A DNA stretch of 24,507 nt, taken from the IMG/VR virus record IMGVR_UViG_3300027973_001702, positions 1-24,507 of that record. The stretch is one strand, 5' to 3'. The translations under genes were made by a program, and so were the position numbers. Under the pieces are notes generated by a model that had not been told where the DNA came from, did no database searches, and worked only from the letters and a program-made list of their open reading frames with translations. This document shows, piece after piece, positions 1 through 6,592 of the stretch (positions within the stretch are counted from its first letter, which is position 1; the number at the start of each line of letters is the position of its first letter). The stretch is from a virus.

Positions 1-40
1 TATCTTTGTTCCGGATCTTTCTTGGTCCGGAACAAAGATA
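1..40. repeat. Perfect 15-bp inverted repeat at the window edge
   Basis: Bases 1-15 are the exact reverse complement of bases 26-40, separated by a 10-base loop. The repeat lies inside the open frame of the large minus-strand gene at 1-1593. A perfect 15-bp stem in coding sequence is unexpected, and its position at the very first base raises the possibility of a fold-back or contig-end artefact. If so, the last five or so codons read there may not be genuine. Confidence 0.85.
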
Positions 41-1593
41 ATCTTGTTTTTATTTACATCTTCTACAAGTTCTGTCGTCAAACTAAAATCTGTAACAGCC
101 ATATCAAATCTTGTTTTTACAACAAGACCATATTCTATTCCGGTTTCTTTTACATATTCTTCCATTAACTGATACGATCTCATAATCGCATACAGCTGAG
201 ATTTAATATTAATTTCGGGAACTTTACTATATCTAAAGAATTTAATATCAGGGTCTATAGGATTATTTTCTATATAATCTTTATTACTTTCAATTGCATA
301 TTTTTTAATTCTAGAATCTTTTTTATATTCTTGCTTCAAAAAGTTTTCTATGCTGGGCTTGTTTAAATCGGTTTCCGTTCCCCACGTCCCCTGCTGGTCC
401 CAGGAGAAAATAAAAAAGTCTACTTTACGATATTTAATAAGGTAACTAGTTTTTAAAAAGTCCATGTCTCTAGCATGACCGGAGATAAGAACAGCAACTC
501 TTGGCTTAGCTGCAAGTTCCAATCCTTCCTTACAGTTTTTTATCCTGCGCTCTAAATCAGTTTTATCTTTTCCTATATGATCCAGATATTCTGCCTCGTT
601 AGGCTCTCTTTCTAGATATTTATTGAATAAACTCTTTACATCTTCTTCAGTAGCGTGATTCATTTTTTGTATTTCCTTTTTTATGTAATCCTCGATCTGA
701 AAAATCCCTTGTATTTTTCCAGTAAAAATATTAATTAAATTATTTTCTTTGGTCACGACTGGAATCCTAGGGTCTGCTGAATTCCTAACCTTTGACTTAT
801 AAGACTCATTGATCCCAGTTAGTTTAAAATGTTTTTTAAAACTAGGAAAGTACTTTAAGATATCTTCCTCTATAAGATTGACTTTTTCATCATTAGTTAT
901 AGATTTATCCGGAGAGTACTTAACATGCGATACCAGATATGTGCCATCTAGATACGGAAATATAGAAAATAAAGGCCCATCCACAAGGGTGAGTGCACCA
1001 AATGGAATATCAGATGTTTTCTCATATACGAATAGAGAATTGAGCTGATAGTCAACATTTTCATTTTTATTTAAAACATTGTTAGTGCAGTTTAAAACTA
1101 AGTCATAATCTTTTTGAAGCCTGGTTAAATCGCCTTTAGCTATTTTTTTCTTTACAATAACGTCTTGTAGTTTTTCTGTAAAAAACTCTTTTGACTTTAC
1201 AGGGTCAATGTATTTTTCATCTACTCGTATAGATCCTTCTATATTATTTAAATAATCGAGGGATACCTTTTCATAACTCCAACCCTCAAATATCTTTAAA
1301 TAAGTTTCTAAATCTATAAGAGAGTCAGTTTTTGGAATAGAGTAAATGTTATTTGGAATGTCAGAAACAAGGTCGTTGTATTCATTTAAAAATCTATTGA
1401 ATGTATTTTTACAAAGTTCTCTGGTTAAACTACTTCTTGCATAGTGAAATCCAAGGTGCAGCCTATTCTGATTCTTCAGAGATGTTTTTGAAAAAACATC
1501 TTCTTCTTCATACAGGACAACTTCATGGGAGTCTTTTAGCTTTAAAGCTAAGTGAGAGCCGACCCATCCAGCTCCAATTATTGCAATTTTCAT
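1..1593 (-). CDS. FAD/NAD-binding oxidoreductase fused to a glycosyltransferase-like domain (3' end outside window)
   Basis: The frame is open for 531 codons from an ATG at 1593 to the window edge, so the C terminus is missing. Residues 3-16 form a dinucleotide-binding Rossmann loop (IGAGWVGSHLALKL). It is followed by the NRLHLGFHYARS stretch typical of UDP-galactopyranose-mutase-like or D-amino-acid-oxidase-like FAD proteins of phages and polysaccharide loci. That domain appears to end near residue 305 (GKIQGIFQIEDYI). Residues about 312-352 (SLFNKYLEREPNEAEYLDHI) resemble the DUF4214 linker found in surface-glycan proteins. From residue 358 a second domain begins (RVAVLISGHARD, then FFIFSWDQQGTWG and VVKTRFDM), reminiscent of WavE-like or other polysaccharide glycosyltransferases. 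It starts 2 bp after the preceding glycosyltransferase gene. The FAD fold is fairly sure; substrate and C-terminal function are guesses. Confidence 0.75.
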   Translation of the reverse strand, partial: MKIAIIGAGWVGSHLALKLKDSHEVVLYEEEDVFSKTSLKNQNRLHLGFHYARSSLTRELCKNTFNRFLNEYNDLVSDIPNNIYSIPKTDSLIDLETYLKIFEGWSYEKVSLDYLNNIEGSIRVDEKYIDPVKSKEFFTEKLQDVIVKKKIAKGDLTRLQKDYDLVLNCTNNVLNKNENVDYQLNSLFVYEKTSDIPFGALTLVDGPLFSIFPYLDGTYLVSHVKYSPDKSITNDEKVNLIEEDILKYFPSFKKHFKLTGINESYKSKVRNSADPRIPVVTKENNLINIFTGKIQGIFQIEDYIKKEIQKMNHATEEDVKSLFNKYLEREPNEAEYLDHIGKDKTDLERRIKNCKEGLELAAKPRVAVLISGHARDMDFLKTSYLIKYRKVDFFIFSWDQQGTWGTETDLNKPSIENFLKQEYKKDSRIKKYAIESNKDYIENNPIDPDIKFFRYSKVPEINIKSQLYAIMRSYQLMEEYVKETGIEYGLVVKTRFDMAVTDFSLTTELVEDVNKNKIIFVPDQERSGTKI

Positions 1594-1595
1594 TA

Positions 1596-2414
1596 TTACA
1601 GCTCAAAACCAATGTTTGGGTAGTCCAGATACACATCGGACATAGTTATTTTTCTTTTTGTATTAGCTTTGTCATACATTATGTCATAAGCTTTTTTAAC
1701 TCTTTCAAACTCAATTCCAAGAGTCTCAGTAAACCCTACTGATTTTTGAATGGTCATTATCATTTGCTGAGCAGCTATTGAATGGTCGTAACTAGTATTA
1801 GCGTCGTGATATACAACCAAGCTCCAGTCTCTGTATATTTTTTTATTCATGCATATTGTAACTGCACAGAAAAAAGAATCTAATCCCCAACCAATACACA
1901 CTTTTTTAAACTCTCTATCAAAATGTCCATTTTCAAACATCCATTCAAAAAAGTTAATAACTATGTTTACTAAATCTCGTGATAGGGCAACCCACACTGC
2001 ATCCGTTTGAGTAGACAGGAATAACCCAGGATGCTTTTTTGATGCCTCGATAGAAGAACCATCCCAAGACCAAGAACTCGACCCGTTAACCGACGGAGCA
2101 TACGCCCAGCAATCCGGGTCTGAAATTAGAATAGACTCCGCTTTTCTAGTCAGTTCAGCGTGGTGTGAGTAGACGGCATCTCCAGCGTTAAAAATAAAAA
2201 CGGGATAGTCAGTTTTAATAAAGTCTTTTAACGAGTTGTAGAAATGCCCCAGAAAGAAAACTTTTTCGGCTCGGACCCAATTAGAGTTTAGCTCCGGCTT
2301 ACTTGAGTCGTTATACATCAAGTAGTCTATTCCAGCTTCAGATAGCTGCTTATCTACATTCAAAGAGTTTTCATAAACCCTGTCCCAGGAAACAACGTAG
2401 GTTTTACTTTTCAC
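1596..2414 (-). CDS. Putative GT-A-type glycosyltransferase
   Basis: 272 residues. A hydrophobic strand ending in FIFNAGDAVYS (73-83) looks like the metal/sugar-nucleotide site of GT-A folds, with NAGDA in place of a classical DxD. GWGLDSFFCAV (175-185) resembles the acceptor-side G-W-G-x-D motif, and VVYHDAN may supply the C-terminal metal-binding histidine. The start is GTG at 2414, with an AGGCGG ribosome site 6 bases upstream, overlapping the end of the preceding glycosyltransferase by 11 bp, which suggests coupled translation. It probably acts in the cytoplasm on a capsule-like or virion glycan. No signal peptide or membrane segment is seen. The family assignment rests on short motifs only. 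Confidence 0.65.
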   Translation of the reverse strand: MKSKTYVVSWDRVYENSLNVDKQLSEAGIDYLMYNDSSKPELNSNWVRAEKVFFLGHFYNSLKDFIKTDYPVFIFNAGDAVYSHHAELTRKAESILISDPDCWAYAPSVNGSSSWSWDGSSIEASKKHPGLFLSTQTDAVWVALSRDLVNIVINFFEWMFENGHFDREFKKVCIGWGLDSFFCAVTICMNKKIYRDWSLVVYHDANTSYDHSIAAQQMIMTIQKSVGFTETLGIEFERVKKAYDIMYDKANTKRKITMSDVYLDYPNIGFEL

Positions 2415-3108
2415 TTATTTCCGCCTTTCTATGCACCATGTTTCCTTTTAAAAAATCTTTAAAATCTTTTTTTGGATCATTGTAATCTAAGTTAAATCTT
2501 TCAGCATTTTTATCAAAGTCTTTATCATCTCTCACTGAATGATACAACCGATAGCAGTTTCCTGGAGCACGCAACATTGGTCTGTCATACAAAATTTTAT
2601 ATGCTTTATCAAAAGCTGTATCTTCGTATCCCCAACCAATAAAGTTTTCGTTCCAACCATTCATTTTCCAAAACATCTCACTAGTCATAGCCCAACCACT
2701 ACCAATATGCTCTAGCGAAAGAGTCGCATGTTGTTTTTCTATTTCATGTAGCTGCATGTCCCCCCCATCTAACGCTGCACAAGTAGTCATGTGCGGCTCC
2801 ACCGACTTTGTGTATAGGTAGGAGATAACATCTTCTTCTGATACAACCTTAAGGGCGTCTATTACAGAGTCCCGCTCGAAGACAGTATCAGCGTCCATAA
2901 CAATTAAAAACTTATAGCCATCTTCTATGGCTTTTATGCATCCACGATTTCTAGCTTCAGATACGTTAAATCTCTCTCCGACGCTATCAGAAAAGTATAT
3001 TTTAAAGTCGGAGAATGCAGGACCGTTATATCTCCAAGCAAGCTGAAATGAAAATTCTCGTTCGGGAGTACTCCTCCATGGAACAACAATAGCGGCGTCC
3101 ATTCTCAT
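2404..3108 (-). CDS. Family 2-like glycosyltransferase with galactosyltransferase C-terminal motif
   Basis: 234 residues. The N terminus (AAIVVPWRSTPERE) is the first strand of a GT2 fold. D72-A-D74 in LIVMDADTVF is the DxD metal/nucleotide-sugar site. GWNENFIGWGYEDTAFD (151-167) matches the C-terminal motif of the Glyco_transf_7C/GT2 galactosyltransferase group, where the W-G-x-E-D acid contacts the acceptor. The ATG at 3108 overlaps the TGA of the upstream small membrane protein by 4 bp. The donor sugar cannot be told from sequence. With the next two genes it forms a three-gene glycan-modification run. Confidence 0.85.
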   Translation of the reverse strand: MRMDAAIVVPWRSTPEREFSFQLAWRYNGPAFSDFKIYFSDSVGERFNVSEARNRGCIKAIEDGYKFLIVMDADTVFERDSVIDALKVVSEEDVISYLYTKSVEPHMTTCAALDGGDMQLHEIEKQHATLSLEHIGSGWAMTSEMFWKMNGWNENFIGWGYEDTAFDKAYKILYDRPMLRAPGNCYRLYHSVRDDKDFDKNAERFNLDYNDPKKDFKDFLKGNMVHRKAEISEK

Positions 3109-3278
3109 TTATTTTTATCTCCCATAGTCAGTCCGACAATCATCATAGTTGCGGCGACAAGAACAGGTTGACCCAGTAGCCAAAACTGCCAAGGAAGATT
3201 GATAGAAATAATCGTCCAAATAATCTCTCCCAATGCAAAATAAATAAAGAGAGCAGTCCAAATATCACGCTTCGACAT
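3105..3278 (-). CDS. Small two-helix membrane protein
   Basis: 57 residues, ATG at 3278. Two hydrophobic stretches are visible at about residues 7-26 (WTALFIYFALGEIIWTIISI) and 32-52, with a short charged tail (GDKNK). The start lies inside the end of the preceding small membrane gene (14-bp overlap) and the TGA overlaps the next ATG by 4 bp, so it sits in a fully coupled chain. Function is unknown. Two adjacent tiny membrane proteins next to glycosyltransferases might form a flippase-like or regulatory pair, but nothing in the sequence proves it. Confidence 0.7.
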   Translation of the reverse strand: MSKRDIWTALFIYFALGEIIWTIISINLPWQFWLLGQPVLVAATMMIVGLTMGDKNK

Positions 3279-3483
3279 AGAACCATAACCCTAACTCAAT
3301 TAGACCAAGAGTCCAAAAGACAATAGTCACCGCTGACAAGGTAACAAACTTAGTAAGTCGGAAATAGCCATCAGACAATCTCCAAAGTAGGAAAACAAAT
3401 ACAACAGACGAGAACAAATAAAAGAGTAGCCCAGGAATCGACAGCAGATGGTCCCAAATTGGGACTACTCCATAGCTATCCAT
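3265..3483 (-). CDS. Small two-helix membrane protein
   Basis: 72 residues with hydrophobic segments at about 13-36 and 46-70, split by a short basic/polar loop (SDGYFRLTK). Its ATG overlaps the thyX stop codon by one base (TAATG), so translation is probably coupled to ThyX. No recognised family. It could be a phage membrane accessory such as a superinfection-exclusion or spanin-like protein, but this is only inferred from size and topology. Confidence 0.75.
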   Translation of the reverse strand: MDSYGVVPIWDHLLSIPGLLFYLFSSVVFVFLLWRLSDGYFRLTKFVTLSAVTIVFWTLGLIELGLWFYVEA

Positions 3484-4181
3484 TATGGCGTTACTCTTCC
3501 ATTTTTATTAAATGTTTCATACGTTATAGGCATCTTCTCAGCCCAAAGGGATTCCATCTTTTCCGCAACCATTTCGATCTCCCGCTGGGGAAAAGATGGA
3601 AAGTGTGTACCTTCTCGCATAGTTCTTAGCGAAAGGAAGTTCATTAGTGAGCGTGCATTCATAGTCACAAACATAGATGAGTAGATATTTACTGGTAGTA
3701 CTCCTCGAGCTACTTCTCTAGCAATACCTGCGTCTAGCATTTTTTGGTATTCTTCATAAGCAGTCTTGTTAGCTTCATAGCTAGAGCGATAGACCTGAGC
3801 AAGCTGACCAAGATCTCCAAGTTCAAACTCGTAAGCACCAGGCTTACCTTTCTGAACTAATCTACGCTCTAGGTCTGGAACATAGAACGTAGGCTCTAGC
3901 TCCTTGTAACGACCAGATTCTTCGTTGTACGAAGCAATGCGGTGACGCATGAACTCGCGGAATACAAAAATAGGAGCCTCAACATAGAAGGTAAAAGCAT
4001 TGTGCTCAAACGGTGAACCATGGCGGTCACGCATTAAGTAGTTAATTAGTCCAGCATCTTTTTCTGGAGTAGAGGTCCCACCTCCAGTACTCACACGAGC
4101 AGACATAGCAACCATTTCGTCACTACCCATGCTCTGCACAAGCTCAACTATCATAGTGCTACGATACTTAATTTTAGTCAT
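3483..4181 (-). CDS. thyX: Flavin-dependent thymidylate synthase ThyX
   Basis: 232 residues, the usual ThyX length. The signature RHRxxSxNxxSxRY is complete at residues 79-92 (RHRIASYNEESGRY). ThyX makes dTMP from dUMP with methylenetetrahydrofolate and reduced FAD, and acts as a homotetramer in the cytoplasm. The ATG at 4181 is preceded by a strong GGAGG site and overlaps the upstream small gene by 8 bp. ThyX is common in actinobacteriophages and in actinobacteria. Together with the class II ribonucleotide reductase at 13493-15526 it supplies deoxynucleotides for phage replication. Confidence 0.97.
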   Translation of the reverse strand: MTKIKYRSTMIVELVQSMGSDEMVAMSARVSTGGGTSTPEKDAGLINYLMRDRHGSPFEHNAFTFYVEAPIFVFREFMRHRIASYNEESGRYKELEPTFYVPDLERRLVQKGKPGAYEFELGDLGQLAQVYRSSYEANKTAYEEYQKMLDAGIAREVARGVLPVNIYSSMFVTMNARSLMNFLSLRTMREGTHFPSFPQREIEMVAEKMESLWAEKMPITYETFNKNGRVTP

Positions 4182-4428
4182 CAGAGTCCTCCAAGAACTT
4201 AGCAGCTTTTTCTAGACCAGAAACTCTAAGCAGTTCAATTACTGCCAGACGCTCGTCTTTCATACCCATTAGGTATCCAAAGTCGTATGAAGAGTTAAGG
4301 GCGTCTGAAATAGACGCGTCTAAAGCACCCTTACTAGCTAGGTAGTTATTGACAATGTTACCGTCATTACTGGTAATTTCTCCCTCTAAATCTAGAGGCG
4401 CGGCATATTCAAAATCGTTAAGGGACAT
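4174..4428 (-). CDS. Small protein related to the ERERI-type run downstream
   Basis: 84 residues, acidic. The middle (FGYLMGMKDERLAVIELLR) matches the pattern G-x3-G-x-x-E-R-x-x-I-x-x-L-L seen in the four small proteins at 5221-6008, so it is probably a member of the same family with a longer N terminus. No catalytic motif is visible. A TACAAT hexamer lies 6 bases upstream of the ATG with no well-placed ribosome site, so it may be translated from a leaderless transcript. It overlaps thyX by 8 bp. Confidence 0.7.
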   Translation of the reverse strand: MSLNDFEYAAPLDLEGEITSNDGNIVNNYLASKGALDASISDALNSSYDFGYLMGMKDERLAVIELLRVSGLEKAAKFLEDSDD

Positions 4429-4463
4429 GTCTATATTGTACTACCTTTTGCCTATAAAAGTAT

Positions 4464-4865
4464 TTATCTCTCATAGTCATCCTCGATGCGGGTTATATCT
4501 TCTTCTTCGTACCAACCATACATTAGTTCTACGATTCTTGCAACCCTATTTGAAGTGTTCTCTATGCGGTGCTTTTCCATAAAAGGAACGTACACCGTCT
4601 CTCCAACCTCTGTCTCCCAGGTTCTATCTCCGACGGTTACAACAATACCGGCGTCTAAGATATACCATCTCTCAGAACGCTTTTCATGCGTCTGCAAAGA
4701 CAGCCTGCTTTTAGGGTTTATTGTTAAGACTTTTACACATGCAGGGGGGTCAACATCTTCTAAAACACTGTAGCCACCCCAAGGGCGCTCCCAGTCTACG
4801 GGAGCTGCTTTTGTGCAGCAAACACATTCAGGACCCTCGTAGTATGGGTTTTTAAAATCTCTCAT
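4464..4865 (-). CDS. Mannose-6-phosphate isomerase type II-like cupin
   Basis: 133 residues. The string WERPWGGYSVLED, then LSLQTHEKRSERWYIL, VGDRTWETEVGE, VYVPFMEKHRIEN and a tail ending in EEDITRIEDDYER is the C-terminal cupin of the GDP-mannose pyrophosphorylase/phosphomannose isomerase family (PF01050), with the metal-binding histidine in QTHEKRSE and a second in KHRIEN. It would interconvert fructose-6-phosphate and mannose-6-phosphate, or a similar sugar phosphate. The nucleotidyltransferase half of the bifunctional enzyme is absent. I use the ATG at 4865, preceded by AGAAGGAAAC, and not the GTG at 4910, because the latter lies inside a tRNA gene. It pairs logically with the phosphomannomutase-like protein at 9910-10656. 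Confidence 0.88.
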   Translation of the reverse strand: MRDFKNPYYEGPECVCCTKAAPVDWERPWGGYSVLEDVDPPACVKVLTINPKSRLSLQTHEKRSERWYILDAGIVVTVGDRTWETEVGETVYVPFMEKHRIENTSNRVARIVELMYGWYEEEDITRIEDDYER

Positions 4866-4885
4866 GTTTCCTTCTAACTCCCCTG

Positions 4886-4957
4886 AGCCCCAGGTGAATT
4901 CCGAGATCACAACCTACGCTTTACAAGAGCGTTGCTCTACCGTTGAGCTACTGGGGC
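4886..4957 (-). tRNA. tRNA-Thr (anticodon TGT)
   Basis: A 72-nt cloverleaf reads on the minus strand. The 7-bp acceptor stem GCCCCAG/CTGGGGC is perfect, the D stem is GCTC/GAGC, and the anticodon stem is ACGCT/AGCGT with loop CTTGTAA, giving anticodon TGT (Thr, ACA codons). The T arm is odd: the stem GTGAT/TTCAC has a T-T mismatch and the loop CTCGGAA departs from the usual TTCRANN, losing T54 and A58. CCA is not encoded. The 3' end is only 20 bp from the cupin ATG, so both are probably cut from one transcript. ACA is frequent in the Thr-rich fibre gene. Confidence 0.85.
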
Positions 4958-4969
4958 ATATTACTAGTT

Positions 4970-5086
4970 TTATTTTATATTACGTTCTGCGTCCCTGCGC
5001 TCTTTGTAGCACTTAAGACAGTAGCTTCCCATAAACCTAATTCTATGTTTACGGCATGGATAGCCTTTATAGACTCTCTTCTGCAA
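4970..5086 (-). CDS. Tiny Cys/His-rich probable zinc-binding protein
   Basis: 38 residues from a TTG start at 5086, chosen because GGAGG sits 6 bases upstream inside the end of the preceding gene. The sequence has C11-x2-H14 and C23-x2-C26 (PCRKH, then YCLKCYKERRD), a compact zinc-knuckle arrangement, with a basic and likely helical C terminus. Such proteins are often nucleic-acid or protein adaptors in phages. No named family is recognised. It overlaps the preceding gene by 20 bp and ends 13 bp before tRNA-Thr. The call depends on a non-ATG start and small size. Confidence 0.45.
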   Translation of the reverse strand: MQKRVYKGYPCRKHRIRFMGSYCLKCYKERRDAERNIK

Positions 5087-5228
5087 GGTCAACCTCCATC
5101 TGAAGAATGGTCAATCTATCACCGATCGACTCAATCTTCTCACGCATAACTGCCAGCCCAATTCCAGCTAGCTCTATTCGTTCTGCTAAGGCATCAATAC
5201 GTGCGTCTATATTTTCGTACTCAGGCAT
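5067..5228 (-). CDS. Small helical (coiled-coil-like) protein
   Basis: 53 residues starting MPEYENIDARIDALAERIEL. Regular spacing of I/L residues with charged positions suggests a single long amphipathic helix or coiled coil. The ATG at 5228 overlaps the stop of the upstream gene by 8 bp. It may be an oligomerising accessory protein; no function can be assigned. Its position within the run of small genes makes it part of the same transcript. Confidence 0.6.
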   Translation of the reverse strand: MPEYENIDARIDALAERIELAGIGLAVMREKIESIGDRLTILQMEVDLAEESL

Positions 5229-5436
5229 TTAGTTTTGCCTTCGCCTCGTTGTAAATAGCTAGAGTTTCCTCGTAGTGCTCTTCATCCACATCCTTAAGGA
5301 CACTTAGCAAAGCTTCTGCAATTGGAGGATAGAAGCCACCGTAAAGTCCAATAGATAGGTCTAGCATTCTTGAAATACGGTCACGCTCTGCTTGCACAGC
5401 AGCTGCGATAATGATGTCTTGCTCATTCGGGTTCAT
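5221..5436 (-). CDS. Small ERERI-family protein
   Basis: 71 residues from the ATG at 5436; an alternative TTG start at 5454 has no ribosome site. It carries AAAVQAERDRISRMLDLSI, the family helix with the E-R-x-R-I core, then a Gly/Tyr-rich segment (GLYGGFYPPIAEALLSVL) and a second helix. It overlaps the upstream gene by 14 bp. Related short proteins are common in actinobacteriophage genomes and have no known function; the repeated copies here suggest local duplication. Confidence 0.65.
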   Translation of the reverse strand: MNPNEQDIIIAAAVQAERDRISRMLDLSIGLYGGFYPPIAEALLSVLKDVDEEHYEETLAIYNEAKAKLNA

Positions 5437-5614
5437 TTGTTTCTTTCTGTTCAATAAATCTGATTATGTCTTCGGATTGGAAGTGGTCTCGGTAAAAGAA
5501 TTCACCGTCTACCAATTCAAAAGTACTTCTGTTGCTTTCAATCCATTCTAAGATACGTCGACGCTCTTCCGCAATACCATCTTTTTTGCCGTAGTCATAA
5601 GCATCGATGCTCAC
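5423..5614 (-). CDS. Small ERERI-family protein
   Basis: 63 residues, GTG start at 5614 forming a GTGA overlap with the preceding stop. It shows DYGKKDGIAEERRRILEWIE, the G-x3-G-x-x-E-E-R-R-R-I core, and the C-terminal element DIIRFIEQKE that corresponds to the 'LIALIKGE' ending of its upstream neighbours. The ribosome site AAGGGAGA lies within the last codons of the upstream gene. Function unknown. Confidence 0.7.
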   Translation of the reverse strand: MSIDAYDYGKKDGIAEERRRILEWIESNRSTFELVDGEFFYRDHFQSEDIIRFIEQKETNEPE

Positions 5615-5781
5615 TTGTTTTCTCCCTTGATAAGAGCGATAGCGCCTCGAAGATTAACTTCGGTACGATTTTTAATTAATTCTTCTAGCAGTTTGATGAT
5701 GCGTTCACGCTCTTCATTTACGCCAGACTGATAAGCCATGTCTATAGCTACCACTACATTTAAACCCTTGTCATTGTTCAC
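5611..5781 (-). CDS. Small ERERI-family protein
   Basis: 56 residues from a GTG at 5781. This start is preferred over the upstream TTG at 5838 because AAAGGAGA lies 6 bases before it and it makes a GTGA overlap with the preceding stop. The protein holds SGVNEERERIIKLLEELI and ends in IALIKGENK, the same ending as the preceding gene, showing recent duplication. No catalytic or metal motif. Probably one helix pair; function unknown. Confidence 0.7.
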   Translation of the reverse strand: MNNDKGLNVVVAIDMAYQSGVNEERERIIKLLEELIKNRTEVNLRGAIALIKGENK

Positions 5782-6008
5782 TTGTTCTCTCCTTTGATAA
5801 GAGCTATTAGCTCTTTTTGAGTTGCACACTTCCCACAAATATCGCAGTCAAATGTTTCAAGTCGCTCAACAATAACTTTGATAATGCGTTCACGCTCTTG
5901 TTGAATAATGGTGGCTACCAACTCGGAACCTACCTCATCTAACTTAAGGTTAATTTTTTTGGCTTGCATAGGGTTGTATTTTCTGTATAACTCTTCTGAG
6001 GTGCTCAC
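5778..6008 (-). CDS. Small ERERI-family protein with Cys motif
   Basis: 76 residues, GTG start at 6008 directly after the stop of the nucleotidyltransferase. It contains IIQQERERIIKVIVERLE, then FDCDICGKCATQKE with three closely spaced cysteines (C-x2-C-x2-C), and ends LIALIKGENK. This is the longest version of the family in the run and the only one with a likely metal site; its downstream neighbour lacks the Cys insert. Function unknown. Confidence 0.72.
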   Translation of the reverse strand: MSTSEELYRKYNPMQAKKINLKLDEVGSELVATIIQQERERIIKVIVERLETFDCDICGKCATQKELIALIKGENK

Positions 6009-6437
6009 TTATTCTTTCCATTCCTGCAGTATCCAGCTTGAACTATTCTTCTTGTCTTCGCCTCCGACACCGAACACGAACTCAAGTCTCTCTGACTGTA
6101 CCACCATCTCTGGTATGTTGTCAAGCGTTCTATCCCCACCGTTAGCAAAAATCACTTTATCACCAGGATTTGTAGCTAAAATCCACTTAATTGCGTCTAT
6201 TGCAGTGCCATCTTCGTCATCAAACTCAATAACGGCGTCTACGCTCTTCAGCTCCTCTAGGACGGCTCGACGCTCGTCTGCGGGCATAAAGGGCTTACCT
6301 TTTTTGCGTTTTAGCCATTCGTCGGAGTTTATTCCAACAATAAGGGCGTCTCCTAATTTGCGTGCAGCTTTAAAGTACTCAATATGCCCCGAGTGCAACG
6401 GATCAAATCCACCAGTTACAACTACTATTGTTCGCAA
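6009..6437 (-). CDS. HxGH nucleotidyltransferase (cytidylyltransferase/heptose-1-P adenylyltransferase-like)
   Basis: About 142 residues from a TTG at 6437. The frame opens further upstream but the fold begins at RTIVVVTGGFDPLHSGH. GGFDPLHSGH (9-18) is the HxGH nucleotide-binding site; GINSDEWLKRKKGKPFM and the ADERRAVLEEL segment match RfaE/HldE-C and glycerol-3-phosphate cytidylyltransferases. It would activate a sugar-phosphate or polyol-phosphate to a nucleotide-sugar. The C-terminal ISSTxxR-type motif is replaced by KKNSSSWILQEW. The TTG start overlaps the small membrane protein gene by 13 bp. In context it belongs with the mannose-phosphate enzymes and glycosyltransferases. Confidence 0.82.
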   Translation of the reverse strand: MRTIVVVTGGFDPLHSGHIEYFKAARKLGDALIVGINSDEWLKRKKGKPFMPADERRAVLEELKSVDAVIEFDDEDGTAIDAIKWILATNPGDKVIFANGGDRTLDNIPEMVVQSERLEFVFGVGGEDKKNSSSWILQEWKE

Positions 6438-6592
6438 TTTAGAATCGCCTGCTCTTCCGTTTGGTATCTGTCCCAACAATTATCTATCTTCCCAACCCCA
6501 GCAACAAAGAATCCATAGATTAAAGCCCCCAACATAGCAACAATAATTCCCGCAAAGATTAGAATTTCTTTCTTGGTTACATTTTCATTCAT
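6425..6592 (-). CDS. Small single-pass membrane protein
   Basis: 55 residues. The N terminus MNENVTKKE is charged, residues about 10-33 form one hydrophobic helix (ILIFAGIIVAMLGALIYGFF), and the C-terminal tail KIDNCWDRYQTEEQAILNC is polar with two cysteines. The ATG makes an ATGA overlap with the HNH gene stop. The N-CWD-x-Y-x-T-E-x-x-A-I-x-x-C tail looks conserved from memory of similar small phage proteins, but I know no function. The two cysteines could form a disulfide if the tail is outside the membrane. Confidence 0.7.
   Translation of the reverse strand: MNENVTKKEILIFAGIIVAMLGALIYGFFVAGVGKIDNCWDRYQTEEQAILNCEQ

Noticed and set aside
4866-4910. Longer N terminus of the cupin from GTG 4910
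   Set aside because: It would lie inside the tRNA-Thr gene, and the ATG at 4865 has a proper ribosome site.
4943-5149. 68-codon plus-strand frame
   Set aside because: It lies antisense to tRNA-Thr and two small minus-strand genes with good start signals, and has no ribosome site.
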